Origin: Amycolatopsis sp. 2-15
GTDB taxonomy: Bacteria > Actinomycetota > Actinomycetes > Mycobacteriales > Pseudonocardiaceae
Direction: 5' to 3'
NCBI RefSeq assembly: GCF_030285625.1
Contig: NZ_CP127294.1
Location: 6,108,001 to 6,172,000, forward strand
Length of the DNA: 64,000 bases
Shown here in pieces: positions 16,141 through 25,100 of the stretch. The translations under genes and the position numbers were made by a program. A model generated the notes under the pieces. It ran no database searches and had not been told where the DNA came from. It saw nothing but the letters and a program-made list of their open reading frames with translations. Position 1 is the stretch's first letter; every line of letters begins with the position of its first letter.

Positions 16141-17070
16141 GTGGCGAGCGCGAAGCGAATCCTGGTGGTGGGTGCCGGCGCGACCGGTGGGTTCTTCGGT
16201 GGCCGGCTGGTGCAGGCCGGCCGTGACGTGACCTTCCTGGTGCGCCCCGGGCGCGCGGCGGCGTTGATGGAACGCGGCCTGCGGATCACCGGGCTCGGCG
16301 AGGAGACAGTGCTCACGCCGAAGCTCGTCCGCGCCGGCGAGCTCACCGAGCCGTATGACCTCGTGCTGTTCACGGTCAAGGCCGCCGGGCTCGAGCAGGC
16401 GATCGAGGACATGACGCCGGCGGTCGGGCCGGACACCCTCGTACTGCCGGTGCTCAACGGCTTGCGCCACCTCGACGCGCTCGTGGCCCGCTTCGGCGAG
16501 GAGCGGGTGCTCGGCGGTGTCGCGATCGTGATGACCACTGTGGACGGTGCCGGCGACATCCGCCGCCTGTTCGACCTCCAGTCGCTGACCTACGGCGCCC
16601 GCACCGGGCCGGCGCCGGCGGGGCTCGCCGAGGCGCATGAACTGCTCTCGGGCGCGGGCTTCGACACGGCGCTGTCCTCGGACATCACGGCGGCCATGTG
16701 GGCGAAGTGGGTTTTCATCGCCTCGATCGGGGCCGTGACCTCGCTCATGCGCGGCACCGTCGGCGACGTCGCCGCGCAGCCGGGCGGGATCGCGTTCGCC
16801 GAGGCCGTGGTCGCCGAGTGCGCGGCGGTCGCGGCCGCCACCGGGCACCCGCTGGAAGCGGCCGCCCTGGAGAACGCTCGCGGTTCGGTGACCGAGGTCG
16901 GTTCCCCGCGCGCGCCCTCGCTCTACCGCGACCTCACGGCCGGGCTGCCGGTGGAGGGCGAGCAGATCTTCGGCGACCTCGTGGATCGTGCGCACTCGCT
17001 CGGGGTGTCCGTACCACTGCTGGAACTGGTCCGGCTGAACCTGCGCGTGTACCAGTCGAAGCTGGGCTGA
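16141..17070 (+). CDS. Ketopantoate reductase (ApbA/PanE) family protein
   Basis: 309 residues. The Rossmann nucleotide-binding motif VVGAGATGGFFGGRL is at the N-terminus, followed by LVLFTVKAAGLE and LPVLNGLRHLD, both family marks; the C-terminal helical domain ends in VPLLELVRLNLRVYQ. The general catalytic Lys (AKWVFIASIGAVTS) is present. In a genome this large a dedicated panE normally sits elsewhere, so this may reduce another 2-oxo acid. GTG 16141 is the only reasonable start and is close to the operator at 16101. Its control alongside an MFS pump by one HxlR regulator suggests a shared detoxification role. Confidence 0.87.
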   Translation: MASAKRILVVGAGATGGFFGGRLVQAGRDVTFLVRPGRAAALMERGLRITGLGEETVLTPKLVRAGELTEPYDLVLFTVKAAGLEQAIEDMTPAVGPDTLVLPVLNGLRHLDALVARFGEERVLGGVAIVMTTVDGAGDIRRLFDLQSLTYGARTGPAPAGLAEAHELLSGAGFDTALSSDITAAMWAKWVFIASIGAVTSLMRGTVGDVAAQPGGIAFAEAVVAECAAVAAATGHPLEAAALENARGSVTEVGSPRAPSLYRDLTAGLPVEGEQIFGDLVDRAHSLGVSVPLLELVRLNLRVYQSKLG

Positions 17071-17371
17071 GCCTCCCGAACGAACCCGAACCGACCCCGT
17101 TTCGGCGCCCCGCGAGAAGTCCGCGAACTTTTTCCCGACCGAGGTGAACCGAATCGGCTCCGGGCCACGTGATGGGTGCGGAAGGGCGCGAAGGCCGTGC
17201 CCGGGTTGACACGGACGGATGGTCTTTCGGGCACCGGTTCGAGTGGTGATTTCCCGCCACACCAGGACTGCTACGCTCCGAACAGTGACATCTGCGCCCC
17301 TTTCGGCGCAGGCGTCCAGACCGCGGCTCAGCGCCGTGCACGACCCGCCGTGGGGAAGGAAGCTCTCGGGT
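17071..17371 (+). other. 301-bp gap with the presumed promoter of the ESX satellite cluster
   Basis: No gene is supported here. TTGACA occurs at about 17207 without a well-placed -10; TACGCT at about 17272 is the best -10-like hexamer upstream of the EspG gene. The rest shows no inverted repeat of note. Confidence 0.4.
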
Positions 17372-18220
17372 ATGGCGGACAGGTTCGAGTTCGTTCTCGA
17401 CGTCTTCGAAGCTCTTGTGGTCAGCCAGGCAACCGGCGGTGACATCCGCCAGTACCCGTTGCGAATCGGCACGGTGCCTTCGGATCCCGTCCGGTTCGTC
17501 CGCGTGGCGACCCAGGTCTACCGGGCGATGGAGGACAAGCGGCTCTCCACCCACGGTGAGCTCAGCCCCGGCGTGCGGACGGCGTTCGGGCTCCTCGCCC
17601 GGCCGCGCGTCTCCGTCGCGGTGGCCGGGGTCGACGGCGTCGGCGCCGACATCGCGGTGCTCGCCCTCAGTGACGGCAGGCAGGCGGTCGGGATCACGCA
17701 GAACCCGCGCACCGACGAACTGCTGTTCTCCCTCTTCGCCGACGAGGACCTCGTCGACGTCGTCACCGGCGTGCTGCCCCCGGCGCGCGCCGCGACGACC
17801 GGCGCCCACACGGTGAACCGGCAGGCGACGCGCGCCGTGTCCGCGATGACCGCACGGCGCATGGCCGAGGCGGCCGAAGACGAGGAAGAGACGGACGCGT
17901 TCGGGATGATCGAGGTCCGTGGGACCGTGCGGCCCAGCCGCACCGACCCGCGCGTGACGCCGACGCCCGGCAGCACCGAGGTGCTCGAGCGCGTCATGGC
18001 CGCGCCGCGTCTCGGCGGTGGCCACGTCACCGTCACCGGCTGGGGCCGCCACGGCGAGCTGCGCGCGGCCGACCCGCTCAGCTGGCTCGACACCCAGGAC
18101 GGCCGCTACCTGATCCACACCACCACCGGCGAGGCCGGTGAACTGAGCGCGAAGTACGTCCCCGCAGGGCGGTCCGAGGTGGCCCGCGCCGTGCAGAACG
18201 CCATCGCCGCCGTCTACTGA
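17372..18220 (+). CDS. espG: EspG family ESX secretion-associated chaperone
   Basis: 282 residues, ATG preceded by GGAAGGA. The EspG pattern is clear: FEFVLDVFEALVVSQ at the N-terminus, the IRQYPLRIGTVP segment, VAGVDGVGADIAVLALSDG and a C-terminal LIHTTTGEAGELSAKYVPAG. EspG proteins are cytosolic chaperones that bind the tip of PE-PPE heterodimers and deliver them to their own ESX (type VII) secretion system. A PPE-like gene lies two genes downstream, so the substrate is probably encoded in this cluster. No ESX membrane or ATPase component is present in the window. Confidence 0.85.
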   Translation: MADRFEFVLDVFEALVVSQATGGDIRQYPLRIGTVPSDPVRFVRVATQVYRAMEDKRLSTHGELSPGVRTAFGLLARPRVSVAVAGVDGVGADIAVLALSDGRQAVGITQNPRTDELLFSLFADEDLVDVVTGVLPPARAATTGAHTVNRQATRAVSAMTARRMAEAAEDEEETDAFGMIEVRGTVRPSRTDPRVTPTPGSTEVLERVMAAPRLGGGHVTVTGWGRHGELRAADPLSWLDTQDGRYLIHTTTGEAGELSAKYVPAGRSEVARAVQNAIAAVY

Positions 18221-18249
18221 CGCGCGCGCACCAAGAGGAGGGAGATCCG

Positions 18250-18666
18250 GTGGCCGACGAAGCGACCCCGGCGAAGGCGACTGCGCGTGAAATGACGCAG
18301 CAGTTGTCCGGGACCGAGCTGAAGCGATTGGCGCAGACCGGCAGTTTCGCGGTGGACGACACCACCGGCAACCAGATGATCGAGGCGCTCGAAGGTGTGA
18401 TCGACACCCTTCAGGCCCGGTGGGACGCTTTGCAGAAGCTGGGCACGGCCCCGGCCATGTCGTCCACCTCGACCGGTCGCTGGGTGTCCACCCACATGCT
18501 CAACACCGCCAGCGACGGCCAGGGCCTGCTCACGCAGCTGCAGGCGGCGCGCGACGAGTTCCCGACGTACGTCGAGGCGATCAAGCTGGCGAAGCAGAAC
18601 TACAGCAACACCGAAACCGGAACGCGCGACACGATCAAGCGTCTCCCCGTCGACGAACTGACCTGA
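18250..18666 (+). CDS. Small ESX-cluster protein, probable PE-like partner
   Basis: 138 residues, GTG start after AGGAGGGAGAT. Mostly alpha-helical (LSGTELKRLAQTGSFAVDDT, MIEALEGVIDTLQARWDALQ, DEFPTYVEAIKLAKQNY). I do not recognise a named domain. Size, helix content and position between espG and the PPE-like gene (10 bp upstream of it) suggest it pairs with the PPE-like protein as a PE protein would. That is inference from context. Confidence 0.7.
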   Translation: MADEATPAKATAREMTQQLSGTELKRLAQTGSFAVDDTTGNQMIEALEGVIDTLQARWDALQKLGTAPAMSSTSTGRWVSTHMLNTASDGQGLLTQLQAARDEFPTYVEAIKLAKQNYSNTETGTRDTIKRLPVDELT

Positions 18667-18676
18667 GGAGGATCAC

Positions 18677-20650
18677 GTGGCCACGACAACCGACCCGTCC
18701 ACCTCGGCGGTCTCAGACCCGTCGTCACCGGACTACAACCCGCACAGCCCTTACTACGACGTGACGGCCGACTCGTCGTCGAAGTACTTCGTCGGCCCGG
18801 TCAAACCGGACGACGTCGCCTCCGGTGACCAGATCCGCGCCGAGGCGACCAAGGAGATCGACGACGAGATCGCCCAGGGCTGGCTCGGCCCCGTCGTCGA
18901 CCCGAAGGTGCGCAACCAGAAGATCCAGGAGCTCTACGAGCAGCGGCTCGTGGACGCGAAGTCCGGGCTCCACGACGGTATCCAGCTGCGCCAGAACGAC
19001 GGCGCGCCCTACACCGACTGGTCGCAGGCGACGCACGAGCAGATGCAGCAGGCCATCACCCAGCAGGCGAACTCGGCCACCGTGGCCGAGTCGTCGGAGG
19101 AGTGGGTGCGCGTCGGCAACGAGTTGGCCACGCACCAGGAGAACCTCGCGAACGCGATCAACGCGAGCACGAGCAACTGGCAGGGTGCCGGCGGCGACGC
19201 GGCGCGCGAGCACCTCGCGAACGTCGGCAAGTGGCTCGGCACCACCGCCCAGGGCGCGACCCTGACCGGGCGCCAGCAGGAGATCCACTCGCAGGCGCTG
19301 AACGAGACGCAGATCGCGATGGCCGCGAACCCGCCGGTCCAGTTCGACGTGCAGCAGGCCAACTCACAGCTGCAGCAGATCAAGGACCCGACCGAGTACG
19401 CCGCGCAGGCGTCCAAGGCGATGGCGACCTTCACCGAGCAGCAGGCCGCGCGCCAGCAGGCGGCGCAGCTGATGACGCAGTACGACCACACGATCGGCGC
19501 GGCCGTCGTGACGCCGGCGTTCTCGGCGCCGCCGAAGCTTCCGGGCTCGACCGCCGCGAACGGTGGCGGCGCGGGTGGTGCCGGCGGTGGCGGTGCCGGA
19601 AGCCAGGGTCTTCCGGTCGGCCCCGACGGCCTGCCGATCGGCCCGGACGGCCGGCCCATCGGTCCCGACGGGCTGCCGATCGGTGGTGCCGGCGGTGGCG
19701 CGGGTGGCGCCGATGGCGGTGCCGGCGGCACCGCGGGTGGCGGTGCCGGAGGAGGCGCCGGTGGCGGCTTCAACCCGCCTCCGCTCAACGTGCCCGACGG
19801 CCCGGGCGGCGTCGGTGGCGGTGGCCTCGGCGGTGGCTCCGGGAGCGGAGCCGGTGGCGGTGCGGGTGGTGGCGGTGGTTTCAACCCGCCTCCGCTCAAC
19901 GTCCCAGACGGTCCGGGCGGCGTCGGTGGCGGTGGCCTGGGCGGTGGCGGTCTCGGCGGCGGCTCCGGCCTGCCGAACGACGAGACCACGAAGACCTCGG
20001 GCTTCACGCCCCCGCCGCTGAACGTGCCCGACGGTCCCGGCGGTGCCGGGGTGGGTGGCGGCGGCTTCAACCCGCCCCCGTTCAACCCGGGCGGCGGTGC
20101 CGGTGGCGGTGGCCTGGGCGGCGGCTCGGGTTCCGGCACGGGCTTCACCCCGCCGCCGTTCAACCCCGGCACGGGCATCGGCGGCGGTGGCCTGGGCGGC
20201 TCCGGTGGGGGCATCGGCGGCGGATCGGGCAAGATCCCGACCATCGGCCGTGGTGGCGGTATCAACGGCGAGAGCATCAGCAGCCGCCTCGGTGGCGGTG
20301 GCGGTGGTGCCGGTGGCGGGATCGGCGGCATCGGTGGTGGCGCCGGCATCAAGGGCGCGGGCCTCGGTGGCGCGGGCTCGGTGGCGGGCGCGGGTGCCGG
20401 TTCCGGTGCCGCGGCGGCCGAGGAGGAGCTGGCCGCGCGAGGCGGTGGCGCACAGGCGGGCGCCAAGGGCGCGGCCGGTTCGCCGGGCATGGGCGGCATG
20501 GGTGCCGGCCAGAAGGGCGGCAAGGGCCCGGAGGACAAGGAGCACAAGATCGCCGACTACGTGGAGTCGGACGATCCGAGCTTCTTCGCTCCGGACGAGG
20601 TCGTCGCGCCGCCGGTGATCGGCGACTGGAAGAACAAGGACTGGAAGTGA
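18677..20650 (+). CDS. PPE-like type VII secretion protein with Gly-rich repeat tail
   Basis: 657 residues, GTG start after AGGAGGATC. Residues about 110-290 form the helical PPE/WXG-like hairpin, with NWQGAGGDAAREHL as the turn (W-x-G) motif and long Gln/Ala-rich helices either side. From about residue 285 to 600 the chain is low-complexity Gly with repeated units FNPPPLNVPDGPGG and GGGLGGG. The last 40 residues become charged (KGPEDKEHKIADYVESDDPS) and end in IGDWKNKDWK, resembling the conserved tail of actinobacterial PPE-domain proteins in espG-ybaB clusters. Probably secreted with the small partner and chaperoned by the EspG. The role of the Gly-rich tail is unknown. Confidence 0.8.
   Translation: MATTTDPSTSAVSDPSSPDYNPHSPYYDVTADSSSKYFVGPVKPDDVASGDQIRAEATKEIDDEIAQGWLGPVVDPKVRNQKIQELYEQRLVDAKSGLHDGIQLRQNDGAPYTDWSQATHEQMQQAITQQANSATVAESSEEWVRVGNELATHQENLANAINASTSNWQGAGGDAAREHLANVGKWLGTTAQGATLTGRQQEIHSQALNETQIAMAANPPVQFDVQQANSQLQQIKDPTEYAAQASKAMATFTEQQAARQQAAQLMTQYDHTIGAAVVTPAFSAPPKLPGSTAANGGGAGGAGGGGAGSQGLPVGPDGLPIGPDGRPIGPDGLPIGGAGGGAGGADGGAGGTAGGGAGGGAGGGFNPPPLNVPDGPGGVGGGGLGGGSGSGAGGGAGGGGGFNPPPLNVPDGPGGVGGGGLGGGGLGGGSGLPNDETTKTSGFTPPPLNVPDGPGGAGVGGGGFNPPPFNPGGGAGGGGLGGGSGSGTGFTPPPFNPGTGIGGGGLGGSGGGIGGGSGKIPTIGRGGGINGESISSRLGGGGGGAGGGIGGIGGGAGIKGAGLGGAGSVAGAGAGSGAAAAEEELAARGGGAQAGAKGAAGSPGMGGMGAGQKGGKGPEDKEHKIADYVESDDPSFFAPDEVVAPPVIGDWKNKDWK
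19770..20200 (+). repeat. In-frame repeats coding F(N/T)PPP(L/F)N plus Gly tracts
   Basis: Five spaced copies of a unit encoding FNPPPLNVPDGPGG or the shorter FxPPPFNPG, each followed by GGGGLGGG-type runs. The first three units are nearly identical at DNA level, so slippage or recombination length variation is likely. Confidence 0.8.
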
Positions 20651-20657
20651 GGCGGGG

Positions 20658-21278
20658 ATGACCAGCGGAGGCTTCGACGTCGAACCCGACGAGCTGACGG
20701 CGCACGCCAGCCACCTCGACGGGCTAGTGGACCGGCTGAACAACGCCGTGCAGGCGGCGGACTACGCGTTGAGCGACGAGGCCTACGGCTTGCTGTGCGC
20801 GTTTCTCCCGCCGATCGTGAATCCGACGGGGCAGCAGGCGAAGGACGCGGTGAGCGCCGCGGCCGAGGGCATGCAGACCACGGCGGACAACGTCCGCACC
20901 ACGGCGCAGGCGTACCTGGACGGCGACTCCCAGGAGGCACAGCCGTTCCTCAACCAGCTGGCCAACAGCGACGACGCGGCAGGCCTCACCAGTGGGGGCT
21001 CGGACGGCTACTCGTCGGGCAGCGAACCGCTGTCGCCGCGCATCGGCACGACGGTCCCGAGCGAGCCGCTGCAGGCGCCGCTGTCGCCCCGCATCGGCAC
21101 CACGGTGCCGAGGGAGGCCACGGAGCCGCTGGAGGCCGAGCGCCCGTCGTACCGCGTGGGCACGACCGTGCCGAGCGAGCCGCTGCAGGCGCCGCTGTCG
21201 CCGCGCATCGGCACGACGGTGCCTGACGAGCCCGTGGTGAACCCGTCGTCGTTCCGGATCGGCACGGTCACCGAATAG
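20658..21278 (+). CDS. EspC-like (ESX-1 secretion-associated) protein with repeat tail
   Basis: 206 residues, ATG 7 bp after the PPE-like stop. The first 100 residues match the EspC/DUF2580 type: FDVEPDELTAHASHLDGLVD, a WXG-like helical hairpin, DNVRTTAQAYLDGD. From about residue 120 the tail consists of repeats of PLSPRIGTTVP with spacers SEPLQA, REATE, DEPVV. EspC-like proteins are co-secreted filament or substrate components of ESX systems; here it probably serves the cluster's secretion. The repeat tail is not a feature I can match to the family. Confidence 0.78.
   Translation: MTSGGFDVEPDELTAHASHLDGLVDRLNNAVQAADYALSDEAYGLLCAFLPPIVNPTGQQAKDAVSAAAEGMQTTADNVRTTAQAYLDGDSQEAQPFLNQLANSDDAAGLTSGGSDGYSSGSEPLSPRIGTTVPSEPLQAPLSPRIGTTVPREATEPLEAERPSYRVGTTVPSEPLQAPLSPRIGTTVPDEPVVNPSSFRIGTVTE
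21028..21265 (+). repeat. Five-copy RIGTTVP-coding tandem repeat
   Basis: The motif (S/Y)xR(I/V)GTTVP is encoded five times (the last ends RIGTVTE), with two copies of the longer SEPLQAPLSPRIGTTVP unit nearly identical in DNA. It forms the C-terminal tail of the EspC-like protein. Confidence 0.85.
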
Positions 21279-21363
21279 CCGGTGCCACCGTGGCGCCGGG
21301 CGACTTTACGCCCGGCGCCACCCGAACAGTTCAGCAGCAGGCAGATCGAGGAGTACGAACACC

Positions 21364-21951
21364 ATGACCAGTGCGGGAGGGTTGGGTGACCTGATCAGGG
21401 ACCCCGACGAGGCGATCCGGCGGATGGACGAGTGGGCGGCGGGCTTCGCCCGCAAGGCCGAGCGTTACGCGGCTGCCCAGCAGGAGACCGAACGGCTGCG
21501 CCTCACGGCGTCGAGCCCCGACGGCACCGTCAAGGTCACCGTCGGCGCCGACGGGGTCGTGTCCGACCTGGTCTTCGGGTCCAAGACGCGGACCATGCCG
21601 CAGGAGGAGCTGGCGCGCATGGTGCTGGACACCATGCGGCGCGCGCAGTCGGGCATCACCCAGCGCGTGGCCGAGGTCATGACCGAGAATCTCGGCGACG
21701 AGGACCAGGACACCCGCTCCGCGCTGCTCGGCAGCCTCCGCAGCCGCTTCCCGGACCTCGACCAGCCCGAAGACGGCCCGGGCGAGCCGGAGCCCCCGGC
21801 CCCGACCCCGCCGCCGGTGCCGCCCGCGCCGTCGGCCGGTGGCGCCGCGACCCCGCCGCCGCCCGCCGCTCCGCCGGGCCCGGCAGGCCCGGCGGCCCCG
21901 CGCCGCCGGGGTGGCATCGACCCGGACGAGCAGGACAACAACCCCTGGTGA
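21364..21951 (+). CDS. YbaB/EbfC family protein of an ESX cluster
   Basis: 195 residues. The YbaB core is LTASSPDGTVKVTVGADGVV-SDLVFGSKTRTMPQEEL, with the flanking helices typical of nucleoid-associated YbaB, followed by a Pro/Ala-rich tail (about 145-185). In actinobacterial ESX loci such proteins (EspL-like) stabilise or chaperone other Esp factors; DNA binding is the role of distant YbaB homologues. Last gene of the espG-started transcript, since a 17-bp-stem hairpin begins at the very next base after the stop. Confidence 0.82.
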   Translation: MTSAGGLGDLIRDPDEAIRRMDEWAAGFARKAERYAAAQQETERLRLTASSPDGTVKVTVGADGVVSDLVFGSKTRTMPQEELARMVLDTMRRAQSGITQRVAEVMTENLGDEDQDTRSALLGSLRSRFPDLDQPEDGPGEPEPPAPTPPPVPPAPSAGGAATPPPPAAPPGPAGPAAPRRRGGIDPDEQDNNPW

Positions 21952-22002
21952 CAGTGGTGCTGTTTCGTTGCCCTTTCGTCGCGGCACGAAACAGCACCAC
22001 TG
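21952..22002 (+). terminator. Perfect 17-bp stem hairpin after the YbaB gene
   Basis: Arms 21952-21968 and 21986-22002 are perfectly complementary, with a 17-nt loop; the left arm is CAGTGGTGCTGTTTCGT. It starts directly after the stop. No T tract follows. It probably ends the espG-ybaB transcript and makes the RHS gene a separate unit. Confidence 0.75.
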
Positions 22003-22094
22003 GCTCGAATGCGTCCGCATTCATTTCCGACTGTTCTTTTGCGGTGCCGTGTCCGATCCGGCACCGGATTCGTTCCCAGTGAACTTTGCCAAAA

Positions 22095-22108
22095 TTGTTC
22101 GCGAACAA
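22095..22108. promoter_or_regulatory. Perfect palindrome in the RHS promoter region
   Basis: TTGTTCGCGAACAA, a perfect 14-bp palindrome 47 bp before the toxin ATG in an AT-richer 150-bp patch. It could be an operator for repression of the toxin gene. The half-site GTTCG/CGAAC has the same letters as actinobacterial SOS boxes but in the opposite arrangement, so LexA is not claimed. Confidence 0.55.
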
Positions 22109-22154
22109 ATCAGCGCGAACGGTGGTTCCATCGCAGAACGGGAGGGCTGCGCAC

Positions 22155-25100
22155 ATGAGTAACCCATTGATCGCGCAGACGCAGGATTCGACGAAGGCGT
22201 ATTCGGGCATTTCGCTGTTGGAGTCGGCGAATGGTCTTGCCGAGGGAATCGAGTCCGGTGACTGGGCGGCGACCGCGATGGGCGCCGTCGGCACTGGACT
22301 GGAAATGCTTTCGGTGGCGATGGACCCGTTCGGCGCGGCTCTGGCGGCCGGGGTGGGGTGGTTGCTGGAGCACGTGGGGCCGTTGAAGGAAGCTCTCAAT
22401 GGGCTGACGGGTAACGCGGATCAGATCAAGGCGCAGTCGGAGACGTTGGGAAACGTTTCGAAAGAGCTGGGTGCGGTCGCCTCAGATTTGATCGACGCGG
22501 TGAACGCGGATCTGCAGTCCTGGACAGGATCGGCGGCCGATGCGTACCGCGCGCGCGCCCAGGACTTGAGTAATTCATTGCAGGCGGCGGCGAAGGGGTG
22601 CGAGGGCGCGGCCGCGGGGGTGCAGAAGGGCGGCGAGATCGTGGCCGCCGTGCGGACGCTGGTGCGCGACATCATCTCGCAGCTGATCGGGCACATGATC
22701 AGCTGGGCGCTGCAGGTGATCGCGACCCTCGGGATCGGGCTGACCTGGGTGATCGAAGAGGTGGTCGAGAACGTCGCGAAGACCGCCACTCAGATCGCCA
22801 AGCTGGTCACGGCCGTGGTGAAGGCGCTCAAGGCGCTGGCTCCGATGCTGAAGAACACCGGTGAGCTGTTCGCGGACGTGGGCAAGGGCCTCAAGGGGAT
22901 CAAGGGCGGGAAGGTCGCGGCGCCGCCGAAGACGAAGGCCCTCAGTGGCACCCCGGAGCCGCCGCCGGTCAAATCAACCGGTGGCGCCGGCGGCGGGGGC
23001 ACGAAGGCGTCCGGTTATGAGGGCACGCCGAAGGACTACACGCCCCCGCCGGGCTCGAAGGGTGCCGACAGCGGCGGTACGAAGGCATCCGGGTACGAGG
23101 GCAACCCGAAGGACTACACGCCCCCGGCCGGCAAGGCCGGTGGTGCGGACGAGGGAACGACGGCGTCGGGGTACAGCGGCGGCGGCTCGAAGGACTACAC
23201 GCCCCCGGCCGGCAAGGCCGGTGGTGCGGACGAGGGAACGACGGCGTCGGGGTACAGCGGCGGCGGCTCGAAGGACTACACGCCCCCGGCCGGCAAAGCC
23301 GGCGGCGCCGACGAAGGAACGAAGGCGTCCGGCTACACCGGTGGCGGGTCGAAGGACAGCGCGCCGCCGGCCGGCTCGAAGGCGGGGGACGACGCGACCC
23401 ACGCGTCCGGGTCGCCAGACGGTACCGGCGCCGCCGGGGAAGTGCCCACGTCCGGCGGCGGGAGTCGCGGCCTGCCCAAGGACGACAGCACCGGCACGTC
23501 CGGCACGAAGAGCCTCAAGGACAGCAACGCCGATCCGCACGAGAACAGCACCCCGGTCAAGGACCGCATCGACTGCGGTGACCCGATCGACGTCGCCACC
23601 GGCTGGATGATGCTCACCCAGACCGACTTGACAGTGCCCGGCGCGCTGCCGCTGGAGGTTTCACGCACGCACCTGTCGTCCTACCGTGCCGGCCGGTTCT
23701 TCGGTCCAACCTGGGCGTCCACAGTGGACCAGCGGATCGAGGCGGGAGACGACGGCCTGCATGTCGCGCTGGCCGACGGCAGTATCCAGACCTATCCCGT
23801 CCCGGCCGACGACCCTGTGCTGCCCGTCGCCGGCCCCGCCCGGTCGCTCTCCCGGTTCGAGGGCGGCTACCTCGTGACCGATGACGACCAGGCGCAGTCC
23901 CTGTTCTTCACCGACAACGGGTCCGGCGTCTGCCCGCTCGCGATGATCGGCGACGGCGACGGCAACCGGATCGAGGTGGTCCGCGACGAAATAGGCGTGC
24001 CCGTCGCGATGGTCCACTCCTCCGGCACCAGCGTGCTGTTCGACAGCACCGACGGCCGGATCACCGCGCTGCGCGCCCAGGACGGCACCGTGCTGGCCGC
24101 CTACTCCTACGACGCGCGCGGCCGGCTCATCGAGATCGTCGACCAAGCGGGCACGCCCACGCGTTTCACCTACGATGCCGACGGCCGCATCATCCGGTGG
24201 GACGACGTCAACGGCCGTTGGTACGGCTACGGATTCGACAGCGCGGGCCGCGTCGTGCGCGCGACCGGCACCGACGGCTACCTCGACTGTGCCATCGAGT
24301 ACGACCGCGAGCGCCTCGTCACCACCGTCACCGACTCGCTCGGAGCTGTGCGGCGATTCCACCTCGACGACCGGCTCGACGTTATCGCCGAGACCGACCC
24401 GCTCGGCCACACCACGACGTTCCGGTACGACGAACACGGCCGGCTGCTCACCCGCACCGACCCGCTGGGCCGCCAGACTCGCTGGGAACGTGACGAGGCC
24501 GGTCGCGTTACGGCCGTCACCGCCCCAGACGGCACGCGCTCGCTGACCGAGTACAACGAGCTCGGCCGCCCGTCCGCCGCGATCGGCCCGGACGGGGCCA
24601 CCTGGCGGTACGAGTACGACACGCGCGGCAAGGCCGCCGCCATCGTCGACCCGCTCGGCGCACGGACCACCTTCGGCTACGACGAACGCGGCAACCTCGC
24701 GCTGATCACCGACGCGCTCGGCGGCGCCACTCACATCGAGTCCGACCCCGCCGGCCGGCCGCTGACCGTCGTCGACGAGGAAGGCGCCGTCGTGCGCTAC
24801 ACCTACGACGACCTCGGCCGCACCACCTCCGTCACCGACCAGGTCGGCGCCGTCACCCAGTATCGCTGGGCCGGCGGCGACGAGCCGGCCGAGGAGATCG
24901 GCCCGGACGGCGCGACCTGGCAGTGGCAGGACGCCGCGGTCGGCAACACTCAGGACCGCAGCGATCCGCGCGGCAACCGGACCCGCACCGAGTACGCACA
25001 GTTCGACCTGCCCGTCGCGGAGATCGGCCCGGACGGGCAGCGCATCGAGTACGCCTACGACACCGAGCTGCGGCTGGTCTCGATGACCAACGAGCAAGGC

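Noticed and set aside
19500..20500. Possible collagen-like or silk-like gene from the Gly repeats
   Set aside because: No regular G-x-y collagen period; the frame continues from a PPE-like N-terminus, so it is the tail of that protein.
22095..22108. LexA SOS box before the toxin gene
   Set aside because: Half-sites are in the order GTTC-GAAC, the reverse of the actinobacterial GAAC-N4-GTTC consensus.
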